DNA of 64,000 bases from positions 1 to 64,000 of the forward strand of contig NZ_QOHR01000009.1 in the NCBI RefSeq assembly GCF_003385555.1, given 5' to 3'. Source of the DNA: Rhodosalinus sediminis (GTDB lineage: Bacteria; Pseudomonadota; Alphaproteobacteria; Rhodobacterales; Rhodobacteraceae). Shown piece by piece: positions 16,178-25,802 of the stretch. Under the pieces are notes generated by a model. The model was not told where the DNA came from, did no database searches, and worked only from the letters and a program-made list of their open reading frames with translations. Each line of letters opens with the position of its first letter. Position 1 is the first letter of the stretch. A program made the position numbers and the translations under genes.

Positions 16178-17348
16178 CGGGGAAGCGCCTCGGCGCCGGG
16201 TCGAGGATCGTCACCTCGCCGTCGCGGATGGTGGCCACGGCGAGGGCGCGCTCGCTGGTGCCGTCGGGGCGCAGGCGGAAGGCGCCGCCTGTGCCCTGAA
16301 AGCCCGCGGGCTGCGTGAGCGCGCGGCGCGTCAGCGCGTCGCCGCCGCGCTGGGCCGCCAGCGCGCCGATCGCCGCGATGCCGTCGTAGGCGAGCCCGGC
16401 GAGCGGATGCGGCGGGTTGCCGTAGGTCTCGGCGTAGCGGGCCGCAAAGGCGCTCGTCGTGCCGGTGGCGGGCGTGGCGAACCAGCCGCCCTGCAGCCCG
16501 GGCAGGTTGCGCGTCTGCGCCGGCACGTCCCACCGGGCGAGCCCGATGTACTGCGTCTCGGCCGGGTCGAGGCCGCGCTCGGGCAGGAGTTGCGCCAGCA
16601 GCGGCAGCGCGCCCGCCGAGGTCGAGGTGAGGAAGACCGAATCGGCGCCGCTCTCCTCGACGGCGGCGACGACGCGGCCCGCGGCCTCCACCGCGCCGTC
16701 CTCGGTGAAGGGGAAGGCCACGACCTCGGCGACGCGGATCCCGTGCCGGGCCGCCGCCGTCTGAATCGCGGTGCGGCCGAGGCGGCCCTCCACGTTGTCG
16801 GGATGCACGATCACGACCGCGCGGCGCCCCTCCCGCGCGGCGTAGGCGGCGAGCCGGTCGGCCGTCGTCTCGAAGGTGCGGCCGAGCACGAAGAGATTGC
16901 CGCCGGCGATCGTGGTGTTGTTCGAGAAGCTGAGGACGTTCACGCCGTCGTCGGCCACCTCCACCGCGGCGGCGTTCGCGGCCTCGGCGAAGAGCGGGCC
17001 GAGGATGATCCCGGCGCCCGCGTCCGCCGCGCGCTGCGCGGCCGCGGCGGCGCCGGCCTCCGTTCCGGCGGTGTCGTAGACGCGCAGGTCCACGGCGACC
17101 TCGCCCAAGTCGGACACGGCCAGCCGCGCGGCGTTCTCGAGATCGCGGGCCACGCCGCTCGCGTCCTCCGCGCTGCGCGGCAGGAGCAGCGCCACCGGGA
17201 CGGCGCGCCCCGTGTCGACCGATCCACCGCCGCGCGGCATGTCCGGCAGGCGCACGGCCGCGGGGTCGCAGGCGGCGAGCGCCCCCACGAGGCAGAGCGC
17301 CCCGACCGCGCGGGCGAGCTTGCGGGGCAGGGCGAAAACGGCGAACAT
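16164..17348 (-). CDS. LpoA/LppC-like lipoprotein, penicillin-binding protein activator
   Basis: A 394-residue lipoprotein: the signal sequence ends in the lipobox LAAC, followed by a periplasmic-binding-protein type I fold (Peripla_BP_6; VALLLPRSAEDASGVARDLENAARLA in the first lobe). Position next to rsmI and yraN is the same as that of LpoA in gammaproteobacteria, where LpoA activates the peptidoglycan synthase PBP1a. The similarity to amino-acid ABC binding proteins means automated tools may call it a substrate-binding protein; context favours LpoA. ATG 17348 follows a GGGAGA site and starts the signal peptide. It is divergent from rsmI. Confidence 0.8.
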   Translation of the reverse strand: MFAVFALPRKLARAVGALCLVGALAACDPAAVRLPDMPRGGGSVDTGRAVPVALLLPRSAEDASGVARDLENAARLAVSDLGEVAVDLRVYDTAGTEAGAAAAAQRAADAGAGIILGPLFAEAANAAAVEVADDGVNVLSFSNNTTIAGGNLFVLGRTFETTADRLAAYAAREGRRAVVIVHPDNVEGRLGRTAIQTAAARHGIRVAEVVAFPFTEDGAVEAAGRVVAAVEESGADSVFLTSTSAGALPLLAQLLPERGLDPAETQYIGLARWDVPAQTRNLPGLQGGWFATPATGTTSAFAARYAETYGNPPHPLAGLAYDGIAAIGALAAQRGGDALTRRALTQPAGFQGTGGAFRLRPDGTSERALAVATIRDGEVTILDPAPRRFPGAGF

Positions 17349-17439
17349 GCGATCTCCCTCGGTCGCGGCCGGACGTGCGGCGTGTCGGCCGCCGGCCATT
17401 GGGCGAGCTCCAGAATACCCACGAGACGAGGCGGGTCCA

Positions 17440-18345
17440 GTGCCGAATTCCGACGATGCCACGCTTTCACCGGGGCTTTACCTCGTCTCGGTGCCGATCG
17501 GCAACGCCCGCGACATCACGCTGCGCGCGCTCGACGTGCTGCGCGACGCCGAGGTGCTCGCCGCGGAGGACACGCGCAGCCTGCGCCGGCTGTTGCAGAT
17601 CCACGGCGTGCCGCTCGCCGGGCGGCGGGTGCTCGCCTATCACGATCACAACGGCCCGGCGATGCGGCCGAAGCTCCTTGCCGCGCTGGCCGAGGGGCGG
17701 TCGGTGGCCTACGCGGCCGAGGCGGGGACGCCGCTTCTGGCCGATCCGGGCTATGCGCTGGTGCAGGCCGCCGCCGCCGACGGGCACGCGGTGACCGCGG
17801 TGCCCGGAGCCTCGGCGCTTCTCGCGGCGCTCGCGGTGGGCGGGCTGCCGACGGATGCCGTGCATTTCGCGGGGTTCCTGCCTTCGGCGGCGGGGCCGCG
17901 GCGCCGCGCGCTCGAGGGGCTGCGCGGCGTGCCCGGCACGCTCGCGCTCTACGAATCGCCGCGCCGGCTCGCGGCGACGCTCGCCGCGGCGGCCGAGACG
18001 CTCGGGCCCGACCGCCCCGCCGCCGTCTGCCGCGAGCTCACCAAGCGCTTCGAGACCGTGCGCCGCGGCACGCTGGGCGAGCTGGCGGAGGCCGTCGCCG
18101 CCGAAGCCACGCCGAAAGGCGAGATCGTGCTCCTGATCGGCGCCGGGGATTCGGAAAGTATTAGCGAATCGGATGTAGACAGCTTGTTGGGGCAGGCGCT
18201 GCGCGGGGGCTCGCTGCGCGACGCGGCGGCGGAGGTCGCGGCGGCGACGGGCCTGCCGCGGCGCAAGGTCTACCAGATGGCGCTCGCCCGGGCGCGGCAG
18301 GAGGGTGCGGATGACGACGGCGACGATCGAGACGGCGACGATTGA
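17440..18345 (+). CDS. rsmI: 16S rRNA (cytidine1402-2'-O)-methyltransferase RsmI
   Basis: A 301-residue tetrapyrrole-methylase-fold enzyme that methylates the ribose of C1402 in 16S rRNA. Family motifs are LVSVPIGNARDITLRALDVL at the N terminus, AEDTRSLRRLL, and EAGTPLLADPG (usually D-AGTP, here Glu). The GTG start at 17440 lies just after GAGGCGGG and gives the conserved N terminus. The C-terminal tail is extremely acidic ([13 protein letters not shown]) and overlaps the start of yraN. Divergent from the LpoA-like gene. Confidence 0.93.
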   Translation: MPNSDDATLSPGLYLVSVPIGNARDITLRALDVLRDAEVLAAEDTRSLRRLLQIHGVPLAGRRVLAYHDHNGPAMRPKLLAALAEGRSVAYAAEAGTPLLADPGYALVQAAAADGHAVTAVPGASALLAALAVGGLPTDAVHFAGFLPSAAGPRRRALEGLRGVPGTLALYESPRRLAATLAAAAETLGPDRPAAVCRELTKRFETVRRGTLGELAEAVAAEATPKGEIVLLIGAGDSESISESDVDSLLGQALRGGSLRDAAAEVAAATGLPRRKVYQMALARARQEGADDDGDDRDGDD

Positions 18346-18745
18346 TCATGTCGGGGCAAGGGCGCCGGCGGGCGGGCGACGCGCGCGGCGCGGGCGGACC
18401 GCCTATCTCTCGGGGCAGGCGGCGGAGGAGAGCGTGGCGCGCCACTACGCCCGCGCCGGGCGGCAGGTCGCCGCGCGCCGTTGGCGCGGCGCGGCGGGCG
18501 AGATCGATCTCGTCGTGCGCGAGGGCGCGCGCCTCGTGTTCGTGGAGGTGAAGGCGGCGGCGAGTTTCGACGCCGCGGCGGCACGCCTCGGCCGGCGCCA
18601 GATGGATCGCCTCTGCACTGCGGCGGAGGAATTCGCGGGCGGCGAGCCCATGGGCCTCCTCTCGGAGATGCGCTTCGACCTGGCGCTCGTGGACCGCCGC
18701 GGCGAGGTCCGCGTGATCGAGAACGCCTTCGGCCTCGACTGGTGA
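18311..18745 (+). CDS. YraN/UPF0102 endonuclease-fold protein
   Basis: A 144-residue restriction-endonuclease-like fold protein. The predicted catalytic core is present: [20 protein letters not shown], with the conserved Glu/Asp-x-n-Glu-x-Lys pattern of PD-(D/E)XK nucleases. The cellular role of the family is unknown, although it is conserved beside rsmI in many proteobacteria. The ATG at 18311 overlaps the last 35 bases of rsmI; a GTG six bases earlier is also possible. The first 30 residues are rich in Arg/Ala and less conserved. Confidence 0.85.
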   Translation: MTTATIETATIDHVGARAPAGGRRARRGRTAYLSGQAAEESVARHYARAGRQVAARRWRGAAGEIDLVVREGARLVFVEVKAAASFDAAAARLGRRQMDRLCTAAEEFAGGEPMGLLSEMRFDLALVDRRGEVRVIENAFGLDW

Positions 18746-18815
18746 GGCGTGCGCGCCGATTGCGCCCGCGGCGGGGCTGCGCCATGAAGGGCGCGCTCAC
18801 CGCGGGAGATGCCCC

Positions 18816-19757
18816 ATGAAGGTCGCCATTCAGATGGATCCGATCGGCGCGATCGACATCGACGCCGACACCACCTTTCGCCTCGCCGAGGAGGCGCAGG
18901 CGCGCGGGCATGAGCTCTTCTACTACACGCCGGACCACCTCGCCTACGAGGAGGGGCGGATAACCGCGCGGGGCCGGCCGCTGCGCGTCCGCCGCGTGGC
19001 TGGCGATCATGCCGAGCTGGGGGAAGAGGCGCATGTCGACCTCGCGTCTTTCGACGTCGTCTGGCTCCGGCAGGACCCGCCCTTCGACATGCACTACATC
19101 ACCACCACGCATCTCCTGCAGCGCCTCGCGGAGACGACGCTGGTGGTCAACGATCCCTTCTGGGTGCGCAATTTCCCCGAGAAGCTCCTCGTCCTCGATT
19201 TTCCCGACCTCACGCCGCCGACCACCATCGCCCGCGATCTGGAGACGATCCGCGCCTTCAAGGCGCGCCACGGCGACGTCATCCTGAAGCCGCTCTACGG
19301 CAACGGCGGCGCCGGGGTCTTCCGGCTCGACGCCAATGACCGCAACCTCTCGGCCCTGCACGAGCTCTTCACCGGCTTCTCGCGCGAGCCGCTCATCGTG
19401 CAGAAGTTCCTGCCGGCCGTGGGGCAGGGCGACAAGCGCGTGATCCTCGTGGACGGCGCCCCCGTCGGCGCGATCAACCGGGTGCCCGCGGCGGGCGAGA
19501 CGCGCTCGAACATGCACGTAGGCGGCCGGGCCGAGCCTGCGGCGCTCACCGACCGCGACCGGGAGATCTGCGACCGGATCGGCCCGCGCCTGCGCGAGAC
19601 GGGGCAGCTCTTCGTCGGCATCGACGTGATCGGCGATTACCTCACGGAGATCAACGTCACCTCCCCCACCGGCCTGCAGGAGCTCGAGCGGTTCGACGGC
19701 GCCAACGTCGCCGCGCGCGTCTGGGAGGCGATCGAGGCGCGGCGCGCCGGGCGATGA
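18816..19757 (+). CDS. gshB: Glutathione synthetase
   Basis: A 313-residue ATP-grasp enzyme joining gamma-glutamylcysteine and glycine. Recognisable segments: [21 protein letters not shown] at the N terminus in pieces, [18 protein letters not shown] (substrate loop), [16 protein letters not shown] (glycine-rich ATP loop) and the metal-binding [17 protein letters not shown]. The length is that of the E. coli enzyme. A CGGGAG site precedes the ATG. It overlaps the following hydrolase gene by an ATGA quadruplet, so the two are coupled. Glutathione supports the redox genes elsewhere in the window (glutathione peroxidase). Confidence 0.96.
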   Translation: MKVAIQMDPIGAIDIDADTTFRLAEEAQARGHELFYYTPDHLAYEEGRITARGRPLRVRRVAGDHAELGEEAHVDLASFDVVWLRQDPPFDMHYITTTHLLQRLAETTLVVNDPFWVRNFPEKLLVLDFPDLTPPTTIARDLETIRAFKARHGDVILKPLYGNGGAGVFRLDANDRNLSALHELFTGFSREPLIVQKFLPAVGQGDKRVILVDGAPVGAINRVPAAGETRSNMHVGGRAEPAALTDRDREICDRIGPRLRETGQLFVGIDVIGDYLTEINVTSPTGLQELERFDGANVAARVWEAIEARRAGR

Positions 19758-20656
19758 GCCGGCGCCTCGCGCTCGCCAATCTGGCGCTGCGCGCTCTCGT
19801 CAAACCCGCGCTCGCGCGCACCGCCACGCCCGAGCGGGCGCGGCGCGACTTCGAGCGCATTGCGCCGCTCTTCCGCGCGCCGCCCCACCTGCGCGAGATC
19901 CGGCGCGACGGCGCGCCGCCGCTCGTCTGGCTCTCGGCGGGGCCGGTCGCGGCCGGCCGCGCGATCCTCTGGTTCCACGGCGGCGCCTACGTCGCGGGCA
20001 GCCCGCGCACCCACCGCGGGATGCTCGGCCGCCTCTCGGCCGAGGCGGGAGTCGAGGTCTGCGCGCCGGACTACCGCCTCGCCCCCGCGGGGCCCTTCCC
20101 GGCCGCCTACGAGGACGCCGAGGCCGCGTGGTCCCGCCTGCGCGCGATCGGCTACCGCCCCGGCGACATCGTGCTCGGCGGGGACAGCGCCGGCGGCGGG
20201 CTGGCGCTCGCGCTCCTCTCCGCGCGCCTTCAAGCCGGCGAGCGGCCCGCGGCCGCCGTCGTCTTTTCGCCCTGGATCGATCTCACGCTCTCGGGCGCCT
20301 CGCTCGTCGAGAACGCGCGCGCCGATCCCCTCCTGCCCGTCAGCCGCATCGAGGAGGTCGCGCACCTTGTCGCGCCGGAGGCGGATCGCCGGGACCCGCG
20401 CCTCTCGCCCCTTTTCGCGCCCTTTCCCGCGCCGCCGCCCGTCCTCATTCAGGTGAGCCGCGGCGAGATCCTGCGCGACGACGCGCAGCGTATGGCAACG
20501 ACGCTGCGCGGCGCGGGCGGGCGCGTGACGCTCGACCTCTGGCAGGACGCACCCCACGTCTGGCAGATCCTCGACGGCTGGCTGCCGGAGGCGCGCGACG
20601 CGCTTCGCCGCGCGGGCGGGTTCCTTCAGAGCGCCTTCGCCGAGACGAGGCGGTAG
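19754..20656 (+). CDS. Alpha/beta hydrolase, hormone-sensitive-lipase family
   Basis: A 300-residue esterase of the HSL (GDSAG) family. The oxyanion-hole motif FHGGAY is at residues 74-79, the nucleophile is Ser145 in GGDSAGG, and the Asp and His of the triad probably lie in EILRDD and DAPHVW. Substrates are typically short-chain acyl esters. It is translationally coupled to gshB, and its 3' end overlaps that of comM, on the opposite strand, by 31 bases. A role connected to glutathione (for example S-acylglutathione hydrolysis) is possible only from position. Confidence 0.85.
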   Translation: MSRRLALANLALRALVKPALARTATPERARRDFERIAPLFRAPPHLREIRRDGAPPLVWLSAGPVAAGRAILWFHGGAYVAGSPRTHRGMLGRLSAEAGVEVCAPDYRLAPAGPFPAAYEDAEAAWSRLRAIGYRPGDIVLGGDSAGGGLALALLSARLQAGERPAAAVVFSPWIDLTLSGASLVENARADPLLPVSRIEEVAHLVAPEADRRDPRLSPLFAPFPAPPPVLIQVSRGEILRDDAQRMATTLRGAGGRVTLDLWQDAPHVWQILDGWLPEARDALRRAGGFLQSAFAETRR

Positions 20657-22140
20657 CTCACCGCTTCGGCGACATGCGGGCGGCGCACCGTCCCGGCCCC
20701 GTCGAGATCGGCGATGGTGCGCGCGACGCGCAGCACCCGGTGATAGCCCCGCGCCGAGAGACCGATGCGCTCGGCCACGCGGGTCAGCACCTCGCGCCCC
20801 TCGGCGTCGGGCGTCGCGGCCTCCTCGAGCGTAGCGCCGTCGGCGTCGGCGTTCTGGCGCACCGCGGGGTGGCCGGCGAAGCGCGCCGCCTGCGCCGCGC
20901 GGGCCTCTGCCACGCGCGCGGCGACCGCCGCCGAGCTTTCGCCGGAGGCCGGCAGGTCGAGATCGGCGAAGGCGACGGGCGGCACCTCCACCCGCAGGTC
21001 GAAGCGGTCCATCAGCGGCCCGGAGATGCGGCCGAGGTAATCCTCCCCGCAGCCGGGCGCGCGGGCGCAGGCGCGCGCGGCGTCGGAGAGATACCCGCAG
21101 CGGCAGGGATTCGCCGCGGCGAGCAGCAGGAAACGGCAGGGGTAGCGCACATGCGCGTTGGCGCGCGCGACCATCACCTCGCCCGTCTCGATCGGCTGGC
21201 GCAGCGTCTCGAGCACCGCGCGCGGAAACTCGGGCAGCTCGTCGAGGAAGAGAACGCCGTTGTGCGCGAGGCTGATCTCGCCCGGCTTCGCGCCTTTGCC
21301 GCCGCCGACGATCGCGGCCATCGAGGCGGTGTGATGCGGCTCGCGGAAGGGGCGGGTGCGGCTGATGCCCCCTTCGTCGAGGAGCCCGGCGAGCGAATGG
21401 ATCATCGAGGTCTCGAGCGCCTCGGCCGGGGTGAGTGGCGGCAGGAGCCCCGGCATCCGCGCGGCGAGCATCGACTTGCCCGAGCCCGGCGTGCCCACCA
21501 TCAGCAGGTGATGCCGGCCGGCCGCCGCGATCTCGAGCGCGCGCTTGGCGCGTTCCTGTCCCTTCACGTCGTTGAGGTCGCGGGCGGAGGCGTCGCCGGT
21601 CACCTCGCCCGGCTCGGCCGGCGCGATGGGCGCCTGCCCGGTGAAATGCCGCACCACGTCGCCGAGGCCGCCGGCGCCGATCACCTGCGTGTCGCCGACC
21701 CAGGCCGCCTCCGACGCGGAGGCGCGCGGGCAGAGAAGCGCGCGCCCGGCTTCCGCCGCGGCCATGGCGGCGGGCAGCGCGCCGACGACCGGTGCGAGCG
21801 TGCCGTCGAGCGAGAGCTCGCCGAGCGCGACGGTCGTCTCGGCCGCGTCGGCGGGCAGGATCTCGAGCGCGGCGAGCAGGGCGAGCGCGATCGGCAGGTC
21901 GAAATGCGAGCCCTCCTTCGGCAGGTCGGCGGGGGCGAGGTTCACGGTGATCCGCTTCGAGGGCAGCGCGATGGAAAGCGCGGTGAGCGCGCCGCGCACA
22001 CGGTCGCGCGCCTCGCTCACCGCCTTGTCCGGCAGGCCGACGATGGAAAAGCCCGGTGTGCCCGGCGTGACGGCGCATTGCACCTCGACGGTGCGGGCCT
22101 CCACCCCCTCGAAGGCCACGGTATAGGCGCGTGCGACCAT
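20626..22140 (-). CDS. comM: ComM/YifB-family AAA+ ATPase (Mg chelatase-like)
   Basis: A 504-residue protein with an N-terminal ChlI-like lon-protease-fold domain, a central AAA+ module (Walker A GTPGSGKS at residues 216-223, Walker B GVLFLDELPEF) and a C-terminal Mg-chelatase-like domain. A cysteine cluster typical for the family lies in PCRCGYLSDAARACARAPGC. ComM is a hexameric helicase that promotes branch migration during integration of transforming DNA. Full length and intact motifs suggest function. It is divergent from rpoHII across a 292-base regulatory gap. Confidence 0.92.
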   Translation of the reverse strand: MVARAYTVAFEGVEARTVEVQCAVTPGTPGFSIVGLPDKAVSEARDRVRGALTALSIALPSKRITVNLAPADLPKEGSHFDLPIALALLAALEILPADAAETTVALGELSLDGTLAPVVGALPAAMAAAEAGRALLCPRASASEAAWVGDTQVIGAGGLGDVVRHFTGQAPIAPAEPGEVTGDASARDLNDVKGQERAKRALEIAAAGRHHLLMVGTPGSGKSMLAARMPGLLPPLTPAEALETSMIHSLAGLLDEGGISRTRPFREPHHTASMAAIVGGGKGAKPGEISLAHNGVLFLDELPEFPRAVLETLRQPIETGEVMVARANAHVRYPCRFLLLAAANPCRCGYLSDAARACARAPGCGEDYLGRISGPLMDRFDLRVEVPPVAFADLDLPASGESSAAVAARVAEARAAQAARFAGHPAVRQNADADGATLEEAATPDAEGREVLTRVAERIGLSARGYHRVLRVARTIADLDGAGTVRRPHVAEAVSYRLVSAKAL

Positions 22141-22357
22141 CCGGCCCCCGGCAGAAACGACCGCGCCCGACTAGCGCGCGGATGGTTCACGAAGGGTTAA
22201 CGGGACCGCCGGCGCGCGCGCTGACGAAACCGTGATCGACGCCGCGCGCGTCAATCCCGCGTCAAGGAAATCACGCCATACAAGGGCCACGACGGGCTGG
22301 TTCGGCGATGGACAGGCGCGACCGGGTGCGACAGGCTGTCCGCCGGGGCGGATCGAG

Positions 22358-22388
22358 TGATCCGGAACTCGCCGGGCGCCGTATCGTT
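22358..22388 (+). promoter_or_regulatory. ECF-type promoter in front of rpoHII
   Basis: TGATCC (22358-22363) is followed after 17 bases by TATCGT (22382-22387); this resembles RpoE/ChrR-type promoters known to drive rpoHII in Rhodobacter. The same stretch also reads GGAAC-N16-CGTT, the EcfG general-stress pattern. Either way an ECF sigma factor is indicated. The start codon lies 45 bases downstream. The remaining part of the 22141-22432 gap shows no gene. Confidence 0.55.
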
Positions 22389-22432
22389 TACAAAGGCGCC
22401 ATCGGGGCGCCGGCAGAGACAGCGGAGAGATC

Positions 22433-23311
22433 ATGGCCCTCGATTCGCAGACCGATACCAGCCTGTCGCGCCACGCCATGAAGGCGGAGCTCCTCGATGC
22501 CGAGACCGAGCTGGCGCTCGCCTACGCCTGGCGCGATCACCGCGACGAGGCGGCGCTGCACCGTCTCATCAACGCCTACATGCGCCTCGCCATCTCCATG
22601 GCCGCGAAGTTCAAGCGCTACGGCGCGCCGATGAACGACCTCATCCAGGAGGCGGGCCTCGGACTGATGAAGGCGGCGGACAAGTTCGACCCCGACCGCG
22701 GCGTGCGCTTCTCGACCTACGCGGTCTGGTGGATCAAGGCCTCGATCCAGGATTACGTGATGCGCAACTGGTCGATGGTGCGCACCGGCTCGACCTCCAG
22801 CCAGAAGTCGCTCTTCTTCAACATGCGCCGCGTGCAGGCCCGGCTCGAGCGGGAGGCGTCGCAGCAGGGGGTGGAGCTCGACCGCCACCAGCTGCATCAG
22901 ATGATCTCGACCGAGGTGGGCGTGCCGCTCGCCGACGTGGAGATGATGGAGGGCCGGCTCTCGGGCTCCGATTTCTCGCTCAATGCCACGCAATCGGCCG
23001 AGGACGAGGGCCGCGAGTGGATCGAGACGCTCGAGGACGAGGGGGCGCAGGCCTCCGACCTGGTCGAGCGCGACCACGACATGGACCAGCTGCGCCAGTG
23101 GCTGGTCGAGGCGCTGAACGTCCTCAACGAGCGCGAGCGCTTCATCGTGCGCGAGCGCAAGCTGCGCGAGGAGCCGCGCACGCTCGAAAGCCTCGGCGAC
23201 GAGCTCGGCCTGTCGAAGGAGCGCGTGCGCCAGCTCGAGGCCGCCGCCTTCCAGAAGATGCGCCGCACGCTCGAGACGCAGTCGCGCGAGGTGCACGCGC
23301 TGCTCGCATGA
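22433..23311 (+). CDS. rpoH: RNA polymerase sigma-32 factor, RpoHII type
   Basis: A 292-residue group 3 sigma factor. Region 2 is clear (LINAYMRLAISMAAKFKRYG, then DLIQEAGLGLMKAADKFDPDRG and FSTYAVWWIKASIQDYVMRNW in parts), with the RpoH box QKSLFFNMRR, and the region 4.2 helix-turn-helix LESLGDELGLSKERVRQLE at the C terminus. The N terminus MALDSQTDTSLSRHAMKAELL and overall sequence resemble RpoHII of Rhodobacter sphaeroides, which controls heat and singlet-oxygen responses. A second rpoH is expected elsewhere. It is preceded by an ECF-like promoter and coupled to the next gene. Confidence 0.93.
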   Translation: MALDSQTDTSLSRHAMKAELLDAETELALAYAWRDHRDEAALHRLINAYMRLAISMAAKFKRYGAPMNDLIQEAGLGLMKAADKFDPDRGVRFSTYAVWWIKASIQDYVMRNWSMVRTGSTSSQKSLFFNMRRVQARLEREASQQGVELDRHQLHQMISTEVGVPLADVEMMEGRLSGSDFSLNATQSAEDEGREWIETLEDEGAQASDLVERDHDMDQLRQWLVEALNVLNERERFIVRERKLREEPRTLESLGDELGLSKERVRQLEAAAFQKMRRTLETQSREVHALLA

Positions 23312-24114
23312 GGACCGTCCTGATCGCCCTCGCCGCGGCCGTGCTCGCGGCCGCCCCCGCCGCGGCGGAGCGGATCGACGCCGCCCGGCTCGCCGCCCTG
23401 CCGGAGGCGGACATCGTGATCCTCGGCGAGGTGCACGACAACCCGCACCATCACGAGAACCAGGCGGCGGCCGTCGAGGCGCTCGCGCCCGCCGCGCTGG
23501 TCTTCGAGATGCTGACCGAGGCGCAGGCGGCCCGCGCCATGCCGAAGCTGATGACCGAGCCGGAGGCGCTGGGCGAAGCGCTCGGCTGGGCGGAGAGCGG
23601 CTGGCCCGACTTCGCCCTCTACGCGCCGATCTTCGCCGCCGCGCCCGAGGCGCGGGTCTACGGCGCCGCCGTGCCGCGCGCGGAGCTCCGCGACGTCGTG
23701 CACGGCGAGGGGGCGTTGCCCGATGACGCCGCGCGCTGGGGCCTCGATCAGCCCTTGCCCGAGGCGCAGCAGGACCAGCGCGAAGCGATGCAGGCCGAGG
23801 CGCATTGCAACGCCATGCCCGAGGAGATGATGCCCGGCATGGTGCGCGCCCAGCGGGTGCGCGACGCCGCGCTCGCCCGCGCCGCGCTCGCGGCGCTCGA
23901 GAAGACGGGCGGCCCCGTCGCGGTCATCACCGGCAACGGCCACGCGCGCACGGACTGGGGCGTGCCGTCGAAACTCGCCCGCGCCGCGCCGGAGGTTTCG
24001 GTCCTCTCCATCGGCCAGCTCGAGAGCGCGGCGGAGGACGGCGCGCCCTACGACCTATGGCTCGTCACGCCGGAGGCCGAGCGCCCCGATCCCTGCGCGG
24101 CCTTCCGGAGTTGA
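23308..24114 (+). CDS. ChaN-like haem/iron-binding protein (DUF399)
   Basis: A 268-residue exported protein: signal peptide MRTVLIALAAAVLAAAPAAA, then the ChaN domain with LGEVHDNPHHHENQ and GNGHARTDWGVP, two histidine-rich segments conserved in the family. Homologues bind haem and are thought to take part in iron acquisition. No lipobox cysteine is present, so it should be periplasmic and soluble. Its ATG overlaps the rpoHII stop (ATGA), coupling it to a stress sigma factor. Its 3' end overlaps the SRPBCC gene on the other strand by 50 bases. Confidence 0.82.
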   Translation: MRTVLIALAAAVLAAAPAAAERIDAARLAALPEADIVILGEVHDNPHHHENQAAAVEALAPAALVFEMLTEAQAARAMPKLMTEPEALGEALGWAESGWPDFALYAPIFAAAPEARVYGAAVPRAELRDVVHGEGALPDDAARWGLDQPLPEAQQDQREAMQAEAHCNAMPEEMMPGMVRAQRVRDAALARAALAALEKTGGPVAVITGNGHARTDWGVPSKLARAAPEVSVLSIGQLESAAEDGAPYDLWLVTPEAERPDPCAAFRS

Positions 24115-24553
24115 GCATCCGCCGCCAGCGCCGCTGGCGGTGGGCGTAGAACCCCCGCGCGGCGAGGGCGATGAGCGGCGTGAGCGCGCCCGCCTCGATC
24201 TCCACCGTGTCGGTGTAGCGGGTGCCGTCGCCGTCCGGCGCGATCTCGATCACGTGATCCCAGCGGCGCACCAGCGCCCCGTGCCCCTCGTCGCGGAGCT
24301 GCCGGAGCGGCGGCGGCACGTCGGGAAAGCTCACCCGGATCTCCTGCCATCCGAGCGGCAGGCCGAGCGGCCCGCGCAGCCGCACGCGCCAGGCGCCGGC
24401 GCGCCAGCGCCGGGGCAGCGGGCGGCCCTCGGGCTCGAACCGCAGGAGCGGCGCCGCGACATGGTGAAGCGTCGCGGTCTGCATGGCGAATTCCCACACG
24501 TCCTCCGGCGCGGCCGGGAGATGCGTGCTGCGCGCGATCGAGCGGTGCGACAT
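24065..24553 (-). CDS. SRPBCC-superfamily (START/polyketide cyclase-like) protein
   Basis: A 162-residue protein with the START-like pattern: N-terminal strand RSIARSTHLPAAPEDVWEFA, central antiparallel strands, and the C-terminal long helix. It has a hydrophobic cavity in the family but no catalytic signature is readable. The last part (GRPRRDRGARPPA) is probably disordered and overlaps the ChaN-like gene. The ATG at 24553 is 52 bases from the divergent coaBC start. Function unknown. Confidence 0.65.
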   Translation of the reverse strand: MSHRSIARSTHLPAAPEDVWEFAMQTATLHHVAAPLLRFEPEGRPLPRRWRAGAWRVRLRGPLGLPLGWQEIRVSFPDVPPPLRQLRDEGHGALVRRWDHVIEIAPDGDGTRYTDTVEIEAGALTPLIALAARGFYAHRQRRWRRMLNSGRPRRDRGARPPA

Positions 24554-24605
24554 TGTTCTGTCCGTGGTCCGGGGCTAGGTAGGGCGGCGTGGCAGGAGAC
24601 GGACG

Positions 24606-25802
24606 ATGCTGGCGAGCAGGCGAATCCTCTTGATCATCGGCGGCGGCATCGCCGCGTTCAAGACGTTGGACCTCATCCGGCGCCTGCGCGACCGGGGGGC
24701 GAGCGTCACGCCGGTGATGACCCGCGCGGCGGAGGAGTTCGTCACGCCGCTCTCGGTCTCCGCCCTCGCGGGGGAGAAGGTCTATCGCGCGCTCTTCGAC
24801 CTCACCGACGAGGCCGAGATGGGCCACATTCAGCTCTCGCGGGTGGCCGACCTGATCGTGGTGGCGCCGGCGACGGCCGACCTGATGGCGAAGATGGCGC
24901 AGGGGCATGCCGACGACCTCGCCTCGACGCTGCTCCTGGCCACGGACACGCCGGTGCTGCTCGCGCCGGCGATGAACGTGCGGATGTGGGCGCATCCCGC
25001 GACCCGGCGCAACGCGGCGCGGCTGCGCGACGACGGGCTGCGCCTCGTCGGCCCGGACGAGGGCGACATGGCCTGCGGCGAATACGGCCCCGGCCGCATG
25101 GCCGAGCCGGGCGACATCCTCGCCGCGATCGAGGCGGCGCTGGGCGAGGGGCCGCTCTCGGGGCGGCGGATCGTGGTCACCTCCGGGCCGACGCACGAGC
25201 CGATCGACCCGGTGCGCTACATCGCCAACCGCTCCTCCGGCGCGCAGGGCACGGCGCTCGCGCGGGCGCTCGCCGCGCTCGGCGCGCATGTCGTCTTCGT
25301 CACCGGCCCCGCCGCCGTGCCGCCGCCTGAGGGCGTGGAGGTCGTGCCGGTCGAGACCGCCGGCGAGATGGCCGCCGCGGTGGAGGCCGCGCTGCCGGCC
25401 GACGCGGCCGTCTGCGCCGCGGCGGTGGCCGACTGGCGGGTCGAGGGCGCGAGCGCGCAGAAGATGAAGAAGACGCCGGGCGGCGAGACGCCGCGCCTCG
25501 CCTTCACCGAGACGCCGGACATCCTCGCCCGCCTCGCCGGGCGCGAGACGGGGCGCCCGCCGCTCGTCGTGGGCTTCGCTGCCGAGACGGAAGACGTCGT
25601 CGCCAACGCGACGGCGAAGCGCGCGCGCAAGGGCTGCGACTGGATCGTGGCGAACGATGTCTCGCCCGCCTCCGGCGTCATGGGCGGCGCCGAGAACGCG
25701 GTGACCCTCGTCACGACCGAGGGCGCCGAGACATGGCCGCGCCTGCCCAAGGCCGAGGTCGCCGAGCGGCTCGCCGCGCGGATCGCGGAGGCGCTGACTT
25801 GA
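24606..25802 (+). CDS. coaBC: Bifunctional phosphopantothenoylcysteine decarboxylase/synthetase CoaBC
   Basis: A 398-residue two-domain coenzyme A biosynthesis enzyme. The N-terminal CoaC flavoprotein domain (residues 1 to about 185) starts [20 protein letters not shown] and contains PAMNVRMW and the redox Cys in [11 protein letters not shown]. The C-terminal CoaB synthetase domain starts [20 protein letters not shown] and has AAAVADWR and the KMKK substrate loop. It joins 4'-phosphopantothenate with cysteine and then decarboxylates. The stop overlaps the dut start; coaBC-dut is a common bacterial pair. Confidence 0.96.
   Translation: MLASRRILLIIGGGIAAFKTLDLIRRLRDRGASVTPVMTRAAEEFVTPLSVSALAGEKVYRALFDLTDEAEMGHIQLSRVADLIVVAPATADLMAKMAQGHADDLASTLLLATDTPVLLAPAMNVRMWAHPATRRNAARLRDDGLRLVGPDEGDMACGEYGPGRMAEPGDILAAIEAALGEGPLSGRRIVVTSGPTHEPIDPVRYIANRSSGAQGTALARALAALGAHVVFVTGPAAVPPPEGVEVVPVETAGEMAAAVEAALPADAAVCAAAVADWRVEGASAQKMKKTPGGETPRLAFTETPDILARLAGRETGRPPLVVGFAAETEDVVANATAKRARKGCDWIVANDVSPASGVMGGAENAVTLVTTEGAETWPRLPKAEVAERLAARIAEALT

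Noticed and set aside
13472..16318. A 948-codon plus-strand frame
   Set aside because: Antisense shadow of glnD; composition of HRDEV-type residues is typical for reverse frames of GC-rich genes.
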